A stretch of DNA of 64,000 nt from Sphingobacterium paucimobilis HER1398 (lineage in GTDB: Bacteria > Bacteroidota > Bacteroidia > Sphingobacteriales > Sphingobacteriaceae), in assembly GCF_000416985.1 (NCBI RefSeq), contig NZ_ATDL01000018.1:124001-188000 (forward strand). Direction: 5' to 3'. The notes beneath the pieces are model-generated. The model did no database searches, had not been told where the DNA came from, and saw nothing but the letters and a program-made list of their open reading frames with translations. The translations under genes and the position numbers were made by a program. Positions 8,110 to 17,306 of this stretch are shown piece by piece. Each line of letters begins with the position of its first letter. Positions within the stretch are counted from its first letter, which is position 1.

Positions 8110-9147
8110 ATGAAAAAAGAGGAGGCATCACGTATCACCATAAAAGATATTGCAAAGTCTTTAAATCTTTCTACGTCAACTATATCTCGTGTGCTTTCCA
8201 ACCACCCGGCCATAAGTGAGAACACGAAAAAGATCGTCAAAGAGAAAGTTAAAGAGATGGGCTTTCACCTAGATCCCATAGCTTCTAGTTTTAGAAGCAA
8301 AAAGACAAAATCGATTGGTGTTATATGTCCGCGGATTGACATTGAATTTCACTCTAAGGTGATTAGTGGTATTGAGGAATATGCTTACCACCGAGGCTAT
8401 CAGATCACTATATTTCAATCTCAGGATTCCTACCATAGAGAGAGAGAAATCCTCCATATGCTGGAAACATCATTTGCGGCAGGCGTAATAATCTGTCCGG
8501 CGCTCGAGACAAAACGATATGATCACTTAAAAAAAATAAGTAAATCCAACACTCCACTAGTGGTGTATGACCGCGCTAGCGAACAGCTAAAAGCCAGCAA
8601 AGTTATTATCAATGATTTTGAGGCTTCTTTCAAAGCAACATCCCATCTGATACAGCAGGGATGCAAAAACATTGCGCACATAGCCGGAAATCAAAGTACC
8701 GAAATTTTTAAATCAAGACTGGAAGGATTCAAAAAAGCGCTAACACAGTATCACCTCCCGGTACATGAACATTTGATAAAAGAAACGAAAAACCTAAGTT
8801 ATGAAGAAGGTAAAGTTGTTGCTCAAGCTCTGCTCGAAAGCACACCACTACCAGATGGAATCGTATGTGCCAATGACTATACCGCTGCTGCGGCGTTAAA
8901 AGTATTTCGAAACAACAATATAGACATCCCCACTCAAACAGCAATCATCGGTTTTAGTAACTACCCAATCTCTTCCATTCTCGAACCACAGATATCAACC
9001 GTCGATGACAGTGCATACGAAATGGGACTGGTTGCCGCTAAAATACTCATTCAACAGATTGAAGATAAAGATATGCGAGCACTGGAGTACCAGGAAGTGA
9101 TACTTAAGACCAAACTGATCATACGCGGTTCGTCAAATAGAAACTAG
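8110..9147 (+). CDS. LacI-family transcriptional regulator of the amino-sugar locus
   Basis: DNA-binding regulator, 345 residues as expected for the LacI/GalR family. An N-terminal helix-turn-helix and hinge at about 8-65 (ITIKDIAKSLNLSTSTISRVL) is followed by a periplasmic-binding-protein-like sensor domain with the usual landmarks (SIGVICPRIDIEFHSKVI, IAHIAGNQST, PDGIVCANDYTAAAAL, STVDDSAYEMG). It is divergent from susC, and two matching palindromes lie between them, so it most likely represses the susC-to-nagB operon and itself. The effector is probably a GlcNAc-derived sugar or sugar phosphate (inference). It ends before a bidirectional terminator shared with the GH20 operon. Confidence 0.93.
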   Translation: MKKEEASRITIKDIAKSLNLSTSTISRVLSNHPAISENTKKIVKEKVKEMGFHLDPIASSFRSKKTKSIGVICPRIDIEFHSKVISGIEEYAYHRGYQITIFQSQDSYHREREILHMLETSFAAGVIICPALETKRYDHLKKISKSNTPLVVYDRASEQLKASKVIINDFEASFKATSHLIQQGCKNIAHIAGNQSTEIFKSRLEGFKKALTQYHLPVHEHLIKETKNLSYEEGKVVAQALLESTPLPDGIVCANDYTAAAALKVFRNNNIDIPTQTAIIGFSNYPISSILEPQISTVDDSAYEMGLVAAKILIQQIEDKDMRALEYQEVILKTKLIIRGSSNRN

Positions 9148-9164
9148 ATATTGATTTATAAAAG

Positions 9165-9204
9165 TAAAAAAGTAGGCCGCCAATCGGCGATCTACTTTTT
9201 TTTA
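9165..9204. terminator. Bidirectional terminator between LacI-type gene and GH20 gene
   Basis: A stem built from AAAAAAGTAG and CTACTTTTTT, extended by CGCC/GGCG around a short AAT loop, with A-runs on the left and T-runs on the right. It can terminate both the plus-strand regulator and the minus-strand nagA-GH20-GH20 operon. Confidence 0.85.
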
Positions 9205-9241
9205 ATATTAATACGGTCAATCGATGAGAAATATCGATACA

Positions 9242-11791
9242 TTAATTCCTATCTAAACTAACTGGAAGACTAGAATCCCCTTCACTGTTGAATGCTCGAA
9301 ATACCAATCCTTTTTTATAAACAATAGGTCCCTTATACAAGGCGCTTGTTACAGTCGGGATTGCCCCATCCTCCGTGTAACGCACATCAAACCCAGGGAG
9401 CTCCATATTAACATGAACCTGGTTTTGTAACACCTTAACACCCGGTGTCGGAATCCGATAAGAAACCCCACCGTGCAAATAAGACAACCGTTGCAGTTCA
9501 CGTTGACCTACAACAGCAAAAAAATGCTTTAAAGACTTTTGATATTCGGTGGAATCAGCACCTTCCTCCCACTTACCCGGAGCAGCCCAGGCACGTTCAC
9601 AAAAAGCCAAAAGTCTTGGAAATAACATTTGTTCCATTTGAGTTTCGGACTTAATAGTCTCTGACCAAAGGAGCGCCTGTAATCCAACAATATTCTCCCT
9701 TCCTTTTGGAGAAAGTTTTTCAGCCCCTGTTAATATTTTAGCAGACAATGGCCGCCCCAACCAATCCTCTTGCTGGTTCAGTAGATAGTCATAAGGAATA
9801 AAGCTAAAAGGCTTCTCCAGGTCTATAAACCCGCCCCAATAAAAACCCTGCTCTCTAAAACTCTTGTAATAAGCCATATCCAAGTAAAAATTACTAACAA
9901 AGGAAAGCTTAACTTTATAGCCTGCATTAGCCAAACGATAGGCAAGATCTTCGTTTCCACCAAGGTTATTCCAGACGTTGAGATAGACACCACTATCCTG
10001 TAGGCCTTCAAAAGGAATCCATTTCTTCTTGCCATCAACCATCACTTTTTGCATCCCGACTTCTTCCCATCCAGAAAGGTGAAGTCCTCGTTTAGCTAAC
10101 ATATTATACAAAATATCGAAATGTCGGATCCACAAATCATTGGTTTCCTTAATACTGCTATCTTCCTTTTTAAACTTAGCAAAAGCGGGCGAATGCTCCC
10201 ATACCCCATTAGGCACTTCATCTCCTCCAAAATGGATTGTCTCCAATGAAACTCCAGCCTCTTGGTACATGGCAACAATATCATCAGTCACCTGCTCCAA
10301 AAAGGTATAAACCGAAGGCAGTGATACATCCATAACATTGTCATTCCATTTTTGAACAGATCTATAAACTGAGGAATCACCAGGTGACTGCAACAAATAT
10401 TTGACTGCTCCGGCATGATCTCCCTGTGCTACGAGTCTTCGATAGCGCACATTCATCGCTTGGATAGCTGCGCGGGCATGTCCAGGAGTTTCCACTTCAG
10501 GTATCACCTGAATATGCCGTTTTTGAGCATATTTCAGTATTTCTATAAAATCATCCTTACTGTAGTAACCGCTAGCACGAGGGTTGTCAAGGAATGGACC
10601 GGAACCATAAGACGGTGGCAACCAATCGTTATCTTTACCATTCTCCCAATGTCCCCTGCGCGCACCAATTTCTGTCAATTCAGGAATAGACGGAATCTCC
10701 AGACGCCAACCTTCATCATCATTCAAATGAAAATGTAAGGTATTTAACTTATAGAGTGCCATTAAATCCAGCATCTTTATAATTTGTTCCTTCGATTGGA
10801 AATTACGCGCTACATCGAGCATTAAGCTACGGCTGCCAAAGCGAGGTTCATCCACTATTTTACCTGTCGGTAGAGTTATTGGTTTTACATTCTTAGCATG
10901 ATAGAATTGTGGGTCGATCAATAGTTTGAGCGACTGAATAGCGTAGAAAATCCCTGCCCCTGCCGATGCCGAAAGACGAATCTCATTCTTCGTTATCTCT
11001 AAATTATAGGCTTCTTTTGCTAACGATTTATCTTCTACTAATTGAATTCCTCCCTTTGCTTTGCTTCCCGCCGAACCCGTACGGCTTGACAGATGAAACA
11101 ATTCCTTTAACTCGGATGCCAACAATTCTCCTTCCGTACGGAACACAGGATCGTAGTATAAAGCAACATCATCCCGTAACACATAATTACCTTTCCCCAG
11201 CTGAGAAGAAACAGGAGTGGGCAGAATCATACCAGAAGTATTTATTGCAGCATTTTGGTAGCGCAAATTCTTATCATATATCTTCTTCGCATCCATCTCA
11301 GCATCACCACCTACTCTGTAGAATGGTTTCTCTTCAGGCGGAAGAAGGGTATTTACTGCTTTTAAGGGCTGCATCTGTCCCCCGCCCCAATCAAGGTAAA
11401 ATCCTTGTGGAGCATCGTTATAATTGACAACCCATGATTTAGAAATCAACGTATATTTCACGGAGTCTCCTGGCATCAGTACACTTCCATTACGATTCGG
11501 TTGGAAATAGAAATAGTCTCCATTAATATGATGTACATCCAATGGCTGTAACGAATCTACAGGCTCGGCTAGTCGAATAAAATTAAAATATAATTTCCAT
11601 CCTTCCCAAGGAAAAGGCTTTTCCCCTTCATTTTTAATGATCAGTTCAGAAAGAGCCTGTTCCTTCCCGTCATAATTGTTCAACAAGGGCTGCCAACTCA
11701 CCGCCAGTGGAGCTTCCTCTTGGGACTGTGCTTTACTATTATTAAACTGCCCTATAAGACAGCATGTGATTAACAATAACCTTAACTTCAT
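9242..11791 (-). CDS. GH20 beta-N-acetylhexosaminidase (chitobiase-type, four-domain)
   Basis: Secreted exo-enzyme that removes terminal GlcNAc (or GalNAc) from oligosaccharides by substrate-assisted catalysis. The 849 residues match the bacterial chitobiase layout: signal peptide to about 21; an N-terminal CHB_HEX-type carbohydrate-binding beta domain at about 25-155 (WKLYFNF, FYLDWGG); the GH20b domain at about 185-315; the catalytic barrel from about 320, with RSLMLDVARNF, HLNDDEGWRLEI, EVETPGHARA and HFGGDEVP (Asp524-Glu525, the catalytic pair); and a small C-terminal immunoglobulin-like domain (GFDVRYTEDGAIPT). It is the last gene of an operon with nagA and a second GH20, 24 bp after the latter. 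Confidence 0.93.
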   Translation of the reverse strand: MKLRLLLITCCLIGQFNNSKAQSQEEAPLAVSWQPLLNNYDGKEQALSELIIKNEGEKPFPWEGWKLYFNFIRLAEPVDSLQPLDVHHINGDYFYFQPNRNGSVLMPGDSVKYTLISKSWVVNYNDAPQGFYLDWGGGQMQPLKAVNTLLPPEEKPFYRVGGDAEMDAKKIYDKNLRYQNAAINTSGMILPTPVSSQLGKGNYVLRDDVALYYDPVFRTEGELLASELKELFHLSSRTGSAGSKAKGGIQLVEDKSLAKEAYNLEITKNEIRLSASAGAGIFYAIQSLKLLIDPQFYHAKNVKPITLPTGKIVDEPRFGSRSLMLDVARNFQSKEQIIKMLDLMALYKLNTLHFHLNDDEGWRLEIPSIPELTEIGARRGHWENGKDNDWLPPSYGSGPFLDNPRASGYYSKDDFIEILKYAQKRHIQVIPEVETPGHARAAIQAMNVRYRRLVAQGDHAGAVKYLLQSPGDSSVYRSVQKWNDNVMDVSLPSVYTFLEQVTDDIVAMYQEAGVSLETIHFGGDEVPNGVWEHSPAFAKFKKEDSSIKETNDLWIRHFDILYNMLAKRGLHLSGWEEVGMQKVMVDGKKKWIPFEGLQDSGVYLNVWNNLGGNEDLAYRLANAGYKVKLSFVSNFYLDMAYYKSFREQGFYWGGFIDLEKPFSFIPYDYLLNQQEDWLGRPLSAKILTGAEKLSPKGRENIVGLQALLWSETIKSETQMEQMLFPRLLAFCERAWAAPGKWEEGADSTEYQKSLKHFFAVVGQRELQRLSYLHGGVSYRIPTPGVKVLQNQVHVNMELPGFDVRYTEDGAIPTVTSALYKGPIVYKKGLVFRAFNSEGDSSLPVSLDRN

Positions 11792-11815
11792 TTTTACTCT
11801 CCCTATATTTCTTTT

Positions 11816-13360
11816 CTATTGTTTACCTAAACGATCAAGGCGCGCCTCTAACAGTTGTATCTTACTATTACGCAGTTCATTTTCCTGCTCAATCTCGGCA
11901 GTATACATCCAATCTCTATTTAACTTCTCGAATTCTTTGTTCCAGTTTTTTCGACGCAACTCTCTCAGAGTCTTCATCATTCCCGGAAGCTCATCCTTAT
12001 TAAAATCGGGCGCATTCAACCGCATTTCAATCTCCATATATTTCAGATACCGCCATCTTATTTGTGACATCAAAACATAATGTGCATATTCTGTTTTATG
12101 CTGCTTGGGCCTGAGAGCCTCGAACTCCTTAAGCACCCATTCGGCGCTATCCTTCATTGTAGTAACGGACACAGATTGTGAACTGATCGTACCTTGATTA
12201 ATCTCATAAGGATTAGCTTTAAGAGCATTCCAGAAACGTCTTGACTCGTCAGAACTAAAACCATAACGATTCGCAGCATATGCGGACACAAAAGCAGTTA
12301 TATCCAAAGCTTCATCGGACTTCAATGATTCGAAATACGCTTCGATTAATATGTTGAATCCGGCAAGAGGATACACTCTCCGAACTGGATATAATTCTAT
12401 GATATCCTTTGGACTTTCCCACGCAGTACCGTAAAGACCAGACGTAGACCAGGATGTCATGATCATCCCCTTGTATCCAAACTGTCTTGCTAACGGAACA
12501 AAATCATGGATATTTTTAAAATGTTTTTCCCATTGCGTCAAAAAATAATTATCAGGATGACTGCGTAATGAGGGTGCCCCCCAGATCTCAAACCCCGCAT
12601 TCAATAAATTACTGTGCTTACCGAACATATCGATATCCCATCCATAGTTCCAGTCAATAAAGACCGCTTCTTCTGGCAAGCCCTCTAATGCATCCGGATA
12701 TTTCATAGCAATATCAGCCCACAGAACTGGTCTCTTGCCCAAGCTGACGACGATATCGCACAACAACTTAATATAGTCGCCATAAAGACGTCCCTTACCT
12801 ACGGCAGCGACTTTTGCCTGAGACTCTTTAGAATGCCCCAATAGATAAGTTTCGTCCCCTCCTATATGAATATAGTCGGATTGATGTGTACTGATCATAT
12901 CTTTATAGAGATCAGTAAAAAGTTCTTTAGCAAGCTCCTCCCGTAATGGATTTATCTGCGAATAGTCTTTCTGATCCTCACGTAAATCTTTATAGCGATA
13001 GTGCCTTAAAATATACTCGACATGCCCAAAGCTCTGTTGTAGCGGAATCACATCGATACCTAGATCTTCACAGTATTGAACAAATTCTTTGACCTCATCC
13101 CTTGTATAGGCAAACTGGTTCGGGATTAGGTGATGATTTTCAAACGGATATGTAGCTTCCCATTCCATGATTAATGTATTCACTCCCCCATCGTGCAATT
13201 GTTTTGCAAACTTCTTCAGGGCGGGCATCTTCATAACCTGTACCCGAAGGTCCAAGTGAAATCCACGAACTGCAAATTCCTGTGCAACCAAGTGTTGTAG
13301 TGAAGATAAATGGATCAACACCAACACGAAAGCCACTATTACATATTTCCTCATAATCAC
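11816..13360 (-). CDS. GH20-family glycoside hydrolase, short architecture
   Basis: Secreted GH20-type enzyme of 514 residues (508-512 if a later Met is used; MRKY at residue 3 is an alternative start). After a signal peptide (cleavage near residue 26, LVAQ) the catalytic barrel begins almost at once (VRGFHLDLRV), without the GH20b domain found in the 849-residue neighbour. The catalytic pair is present in HIGGDET (Asp169-Glu170), as are a tryptophan-rich sugar pocket (VLWADI, IDWNYGW, MTSWSTSGLYG) and a long helical C-terminal part. Differences from the neighbour suggest a distinct linkage or substrate, possibly branched or alpha-capped hexosaminides. It lies 46 bp after nagA in one operon. 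Confidence 0.85.
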   Translation of the reverse strand: MIMRKYVIVAFVLVLIHLSSLQHLVAQEFAVRGFHLDLRVQVMKMPALKKFAKQLHDGGVNTLIMEWEATYPFENHHLIPNQFAYTRDEVKEFVQYCEDLGIDVIPLQQSFGHVEYILRHYRYKDLREDQKDYSQINPLREELAKELFTDLYKDMISTHQSDYIHIGGDETYLLGHSKESQAKVAAVGKGRLYGDYIKLLCDIVVSLGKRPVLWADIAMKYPDALEGLPEEAVFIDWNYGWDIDMFGKHSNLLNAGFEIWGAPSLRSHPDNYFLTQWEKHFKNIHDFVPLARQFGYKGMIMTSWSTSGLYGTAWESPKDIIELYPVRRVYPLAGFNILIEAYFESLKSDEALDITAFVSAYAANRYGFSSDESRRFWNALKANPYEINQGTISSQSVSVTTMKDSAEWVLKEFEALRPKQHKTEYAHYVLMSQIRWRYLKYMEIEMRLNAPDFNKDELPGMMKTLRELRRKNWNKEFEKLNRDWMYTAEIEQENELRNSKIQLLEARLDRLGKQ

Positions 13361-13406
13361 AATATTTTAAAATCTATTATTCTGGGTGTTATTTAATTAT
13401 TTGTTA

Positions 13407-14603
13407 TTAGTTTTCCTCCCTAGCTATGTACCTCACATCTCCCTCAACAATGGTCATATAAACCTGGATATCGGAATCAAATACAACTACATCAGCATCT
13501 TTATGCCGTGCCAAGCTTCCCTTGGTACTGTCTACCCCCATTATTCGGGCTGGAGTCTCGGTCATCATACGTACCGCTTCGACCAAAGAGATATCTGCCA
13601 ATTGCATATAATTCCGAACCAACCTATTGGCAGTGGACACACTGCCCGCAAAAGCAGATCTATCTGGTAATTTAGCAACCCCCTCTTCAATGAGTACCTG
13701 CAGGCCGTCTTCCTGTCTTCCGAGTACACTTAACCCCTCAGGCATGGCTGCGCCCCGCATCGCATCAGTAACCAAGGCGATACGCTCCGCACCTTTAATT
13801 TTGTATATCAATTTCATTAATGGTGCCGGCACATGAATACCATCAGCAATAATCTCTACATCCATCCCATCTAAGTAGTACCCTGCCTCTATAGCTCCTG
13901 CATAACGCTTAGCATCTTTACGAATAATGGTCGACATTGCAGAATAAAAATGGGTTGCTAATCGGAAACCGGCATCATAACCGGCTACGACCTCATCAAA
14001 CAGTGCATCTGTATGAGCAATCGCTGGAAGGATACCACGTTCTTTCAAATAGCCCCCAAATTCCAAGGCTCCTGGCAATTCTGGTGCTGCACTCCAACGC
14101 ACGATATCATCGGAATACGCCAAAATACGACGGTATTCTTCTACATCAGGATCACGTATATATTTTGGATCCTGTGCTCCCCGTTGAGCCATCGCCAAAT
14201 AAGGACCTTCTAAATGCATCCCCAACCAGGCCGACCCTTTTTTATTTTGAGGAAACGCTTCTTTATAGACGTCGAGCACGGTGTAGATATGCTCTCCCTC
14301 GGCGGTAAGCGTCGTTGGACACAAGGCCGTCGTACCAAAACGTACATGCGTTTCGGAGACCCCTAAAAAAGCCGCTACAGTTCCGTCCATAAAATCAAAA
14401 CCACCACCACCATGCACATGTATGTCAATAAAGCCAGGTGAAATATATCTTCCTTTTACATCAATACGTTCTACATGCGATCCTACATCCAGTTTTCCCT
14501 GACCAATTTGAATAATCTTTTTATCCTCTATATACAGATATCCATTTTCAAGGATTTGGTGCGGAAAAATAAGAACACCATTTTCTAACAACAACTTGCC
14601 CAT
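13407..14603 (-). CDS. nagA: N-acetylglucosamine-6-phosphate deacetylase NagA
   Basis: Cytoplasmic metal-dependent amidohydrolase that removes acetate from GlcNAc-6-phosphate, feeding NagB. The 398 residues match the family. The conserved sites are visible: DIHVHG near residue 62, the metal ligand Glu132 in HLEGPY, His197 in IAHTDA, His218 in ATHFYSAM, His257 in ADGIHVP and the catalytic Asp280 in LVTDAM. It is the first gene of a minus-strand operon with two GH20 enzymes, so secretion of hexosaminidases and cytoplasmic deacetylation are co-expressed. A degenerate operator-like sequence stands just upstream. Confidence 0.96.
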   Translation of the reverse strand: MGKLLLENGVLIFPHQILENGYLYIEDKKIIQIGQGKLDVGSHVERIDVKGRYISPGFIDIHVHGGGGFDFMDGTVAAFLGVSETHVRFGTTALCPTTLTAEGEHIYTVLDVYKEAFPQNKKGSAWLGMHLEGPYLAMAQRGAQDPKYIRDPDVEEYRRILAYSDDIVRWSAAPELPGALEFGGYLKERGILPAIAHTDALFDEVVAGYDAGFRLATHFYSAMSTIIRKDAKRYAGAIEAGYYLDGMDVEIIADGIHVPAPLMKLIYKIKGAERIALVTDAMRGAAMPEGLSVLGRQEDGLQVLIEEGVAKLPDRSAFAGSVSTANRLVRNYMQLADISLVEAVRMMTETPARIMGVDSTKGSLARHKDADVVVFDSDIQVYMTIVEGDVRYIAREEN

Positions 14604-14625
14604 CTATCTAAAATTTACTCGTAAC

Positions 14626-14637
14626 ACAATCGTTTAC
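14626..14637. promoter_or_regulatory. Weak LacI-type operator candidate upstream of nagA
   Basis: Read on the minus strand, GTAAACGATTGT matches 8 of 12 positions of the two identical susC palindromes and lies about 25 bp upstream of the nagA start. Its own symmetry is poor. It is listed because co-regulation of nagA with the susC operon would be expected. It could be chance. Confidence 0.25.
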
Positions 14638-14868
14638 GTACACAATGATATAAAAAACATTATCAAAGACAAAATAGCCGGTCTATTTTAATCTTTAAAC
14701 TCTCAAAAAACACCTCCATAAAATATTGTAATCTCTATAAAAAAGACTGATCGAGACACATAATCATAGATTTATTGGCAACAGGCGATACTGTGTACCA
14801 ATAGTGCTACACAACTAAACAAAATTATAATGAAAAAAGAAGCTACGGTCCTCAGCTTAGCCTTAGCG

Positions 14869-16089
14869 CTACACGCTCTTATTTCGTTGAAATGCTATAT
14901 ATACGATCACAACACTAATCGCCATCAATACAAAACCTAGAAAAAAGGGCGCTCCTGAAAACTGAAATGGCGCCTCCTCGTGCGTAAAGTAATAAAATAG
15001 ATTCGTCATCAAGGGTGGCCCAACTATCGAGGTCGCACTTATTAAGCTTGTAAGGGCTCCTTGAAGCGCTCCTTGCTCATTGGATGGTACATTTCTCGAA
15101 ATCACGGATTGAAGGGCAGGCCCACATATACCGCCAAGACAGTAAGGAACGAGAAACACAAACATCATCCAGCCTTGATTTGCAAAAGCGAATAGCAATA
15201 AACCAAGTGCATAGAAAATCAATCCATAGTAGATGTTTTTTTCTTCTCCAAATTTTGGCGTGGTCCAACGGATCAATATTCCTTGCACCAGTCCCACGAC
15301 CAAACCAAGTACTCCCAGTGATATTCCCACCATCTTTTCGGTCCATCCAAACTCATACATAGTAAAAAAACTCCAGTTACTCTGCACAGCATGTGCTCCT
15401 ATATTGACTAAAATCAATGCTACAATCAGACCTGATATTTCTGGATGCTTTCCCAAAAACTTAAATGAACCAATGGGATTGGCCCTCTTCCAACTGAACT
15501 CACGTCGCCTATCTTTACTGAGACTCTCTGGCAGGATAAAATAACCGTATATAAAGTTGAGTATACATAGTACTGCTGCTGCGTAAAAAGGCACTCGTGC
15601 TCCATATTCTCCCAGTATTCCACCAATGACTGGACCGATAATAAAGCCTAATCCAAATGCAGCACCAATCATCCCGAAATTCTTTGCTCGGTCCTCATCT
15701 GTGGATATATCCGCAATGTAAGCACTGGCAGTTGAAATACTAGCTCCTGTCAACCCCGCTATAATCCGACCGACAAACAGCCAAGAGATAGTAGGTGCTA
15801 ACGCCAAAAAAATATAATCGACTCCAAAAGCGAAAAGTGAGATTAATATAATCGGACGTCTTCCATATTTATCACTCAGATTACCTACCACAGGGGAAAA
15901 CAAAAACTGTGTCGATGCATAGGCAAAGCCCAACCAACCGCCATACTTAGCAGCCTCGCTGATATCACTATGTATCAGCTCTTCGATCAGCTTAGGGACT
16001 ACGGGGATAATAATCCCCCATCCGGTAATATCGATCAATAAGGTAATGAATATAAAGCCTATAGCAGCTTTTTTTGTTGATTTCTTCAT
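14869..16089 (-). CDS. MFS exporter, tetracycline-resistance (TCR/Tet) type
   Basis: Inner-membrane proton antiporter of 406 residues with twelve predicted hydrophobic helices. Motif A is present as GNLSDKYGRRP, and the N-terminus shows the Tet-type pattern DITGWGIIIPVVPKLI; GRIIAGLTGAS and FGLGFIIGPVIGG (motif C region) also fit TetA-like drug:H+ antiporters. Whether it confers tetracycline resistance cannot be said: chromosomal Bacteroidota carry many uncharacterised members. It lies next to the nagA operon but 265 bp away, so a link to GlcNAc uptake is not supported; NagP permeases belong to another MFS branch. Confidence 0.85.
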   Translation of the reverse strand: MKKSTKKAAIGFIFITLLIDITGWGIIIPVVPKLIEELIHSDISEAAKYGGWLGFAYASTQFLFSPVVGNLSDKYGRRPIILISLFAFGVDYIFLALAPTISWLFVGRIIAGLTGASISTASAYIADISTDEDRAKNFGMIGAAFGLGFIIGPVIGGILGEYGARVPFYAAAVLCILNFIYGYFILPESLSKDRRREFSWKRANPIGSFKFLGKHPEISGLIVALILVNIGAHAVQSNWSFFTMYEFGWTEKMVGISLGVLGLVVGLVQGILIRWTTPKFGEEKNIYYGLIFYALGLLLFAFANQGWMMFVFLVPYCLGGICGPALQSVISRNVPSNEQGALQGALTSLISATSIVGPPLMTNLFYYFTHEEAPFQFSGAPFFLGFVLMAISVVIVYIAFQRNKSV

Positions 16090-16408
16090 CTTCTAAAAAT
16101 ACAATCAATGTAACTAAGCAGGATCTTTCATTACTCATGTATTTCCGGCCACAGAATTAAAAAGGTCACTAATCTAAGCAAATCGCTTGATAAAAGAAGA
16201 ACCAAAATGATAAAATATAAAAAAACAGCTTTAAAAAGCTCCGGCTGTCAAAATACGTATCAACAACCGGAACCGAGGAAATTGTAAAACAGGTTATTTC
16301 CGGAAATCGGGAATAACCCAAAATTATAGACAATACAAAACTAGCCCGTCAGTATTAAAAAAAATGTCACATATGAAAGCAAAACAAACACATTTCAAAT
16401 ATGAATTA
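16090..16408. other. Intergenic region upstream of the MFS exporter
   Basis: 319 bp with no gene. On the minus strand it contains TATAATTTTG, including a TAnnTTTG-type -7 match, about 240 nt before the MFS start. Just downstream of that is an imperfect 10-bp inverted repeat at 16292-16301 and 16309-16318 (GGTTATTTCC against GGGAATAACC). These could form a leader hairpin in the exporter transcript. No obvious terminator for the ATP-grasp gene is seen. Confidence 0.35.
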
Positions 16409-17284
16409 CTATTTCTGAACGACAAAAGCCAACAGTGCATCATAATAATTTTGCATAAGCGACTCCTCCCCATTGAAGAACAGATAAGGCTCTATCAATT
16501 CGAGTTCCATCAATCGGAATTCTCCATTTACGATCACACCGTCCACACGAGCATATAAGATCTGTTGCTCTAGATCATCGATGTATCTTTTTGCTTCCGC
16601 GATATGTATAGGATCGGGAGTCGGATAGCTAATGTGACCGCCATGATAGTGCTGTACCCTAAAATCTCCGGACTTAGGGGTTTTCAAAACACAATGGCTA
16701 TATGCACCATTGAAAAACAAGAAAGACCATTCGCCCGCTTTAATTTCGTCCACGAAGGGTTGTGCTATAATATCGTCTTTGTTCAACAACAGATCAATAC
16801 CATCACGGCAATGCTCATAATTTGAGCGATCGATCACTATAGTGTCCTGAGCCCCTGCACTTACACAGGGCTTTAGCACCAGTCGATCGCTACACAAGTC
16901 ATCGAACAATTGTTCATTAAAGTTTTCTCCTTTCTGTAGGTATTTCGAAACAATGACTGGCAAGCCTCTTGATGCGATTTCCTGTAGATACTTTTTATGA
17001 CTATTCCAACGAATCACCTCCACAGGATTCAGCACGCGAATCCCCATAGCCTCCAAAGAGTCCAACCACCCTAAAAAATCAGGTAAATGATTATGATAAT
17101 CCCATGGCGATTTGATTACAACGACATTGAATGCAGCCCAATCGACTCCATGGTCATTCCAGACTGCTGTCACCACCTCCAAGCCCTTACTTTCAAGAAA
17201 CAGCAACAAATCCGTATCCTCATCCCTGTCCACACCCTGCGCAAACTTTTCTTGTTTTTGATAACCTACTAATGCTATTCTCAT
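16409..17284 (-). CDS. ATP-grasp domain ligase (glutathione synthetase-like)
   Basis: Predicted cytoplasmic ATP-dependent carboxylate-amine/thiol ligase of 291 residues. The start is placed at the ATG at 17284 (MRIALVGYQ): the longer frame to 17317 overlaps the stop region of the DMT gene. Landmarks: an N-terminal preATP-grasp Rossmann-like part with NEDTD-type and KSPWDY segments; the ATP-binding strand LVLKPCVSAGAQDT; FVDEIKAGEWSFLFFNG; and the metal-ligand segment GEFRLMELELIEPYLFF. This resembles prokaryotic glutathione synthetase or amino-acid ligases of the RimK/DdlB superfamily. Substrates are unknown. It lies 22 bp after an EamA-type exporter that is divergent from a MocR regulator, suggesting synthesis and export of a small amide. 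Confidence 0.75.
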   Translation of the reverse strand: MRIALVGYQKQEKFAQGVDRDEDTDLLLFLESKGLEVVTAVWNDHGVDWAAFNVVVIKSPWDYHNHLPDFLGWLDSLEAMGIRVLNPVEVIRWNSHKKYLQEIASRGLPVIVSKYLQKGENFNEQLFDDLCSDRLVLKPCVSAGAQDTIVIDRSNYEHCRDGIDLLLNKDDIIAQPFVDEIKAGEWSFLFFNGAYSHCVLKTPKSGDFRVQHYHGGHISYPTPDPIHIAEAKRYIDDLEQQILYARVDGVIVNGEFRLMELELIEPYLFFNGEESLMQNYYDALLAFVVQK

Positions 17285-17306
17285 GATATGATATGAATAA
17301 AAGTCC

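Noticed and set aside
14869..16089. MFS exporter as the missing GlcNAc permease
   Set aside because: Its motifs are those of drug:H+ antiporters of the TetA type, and it is separated from the nag operon by 265 bp.
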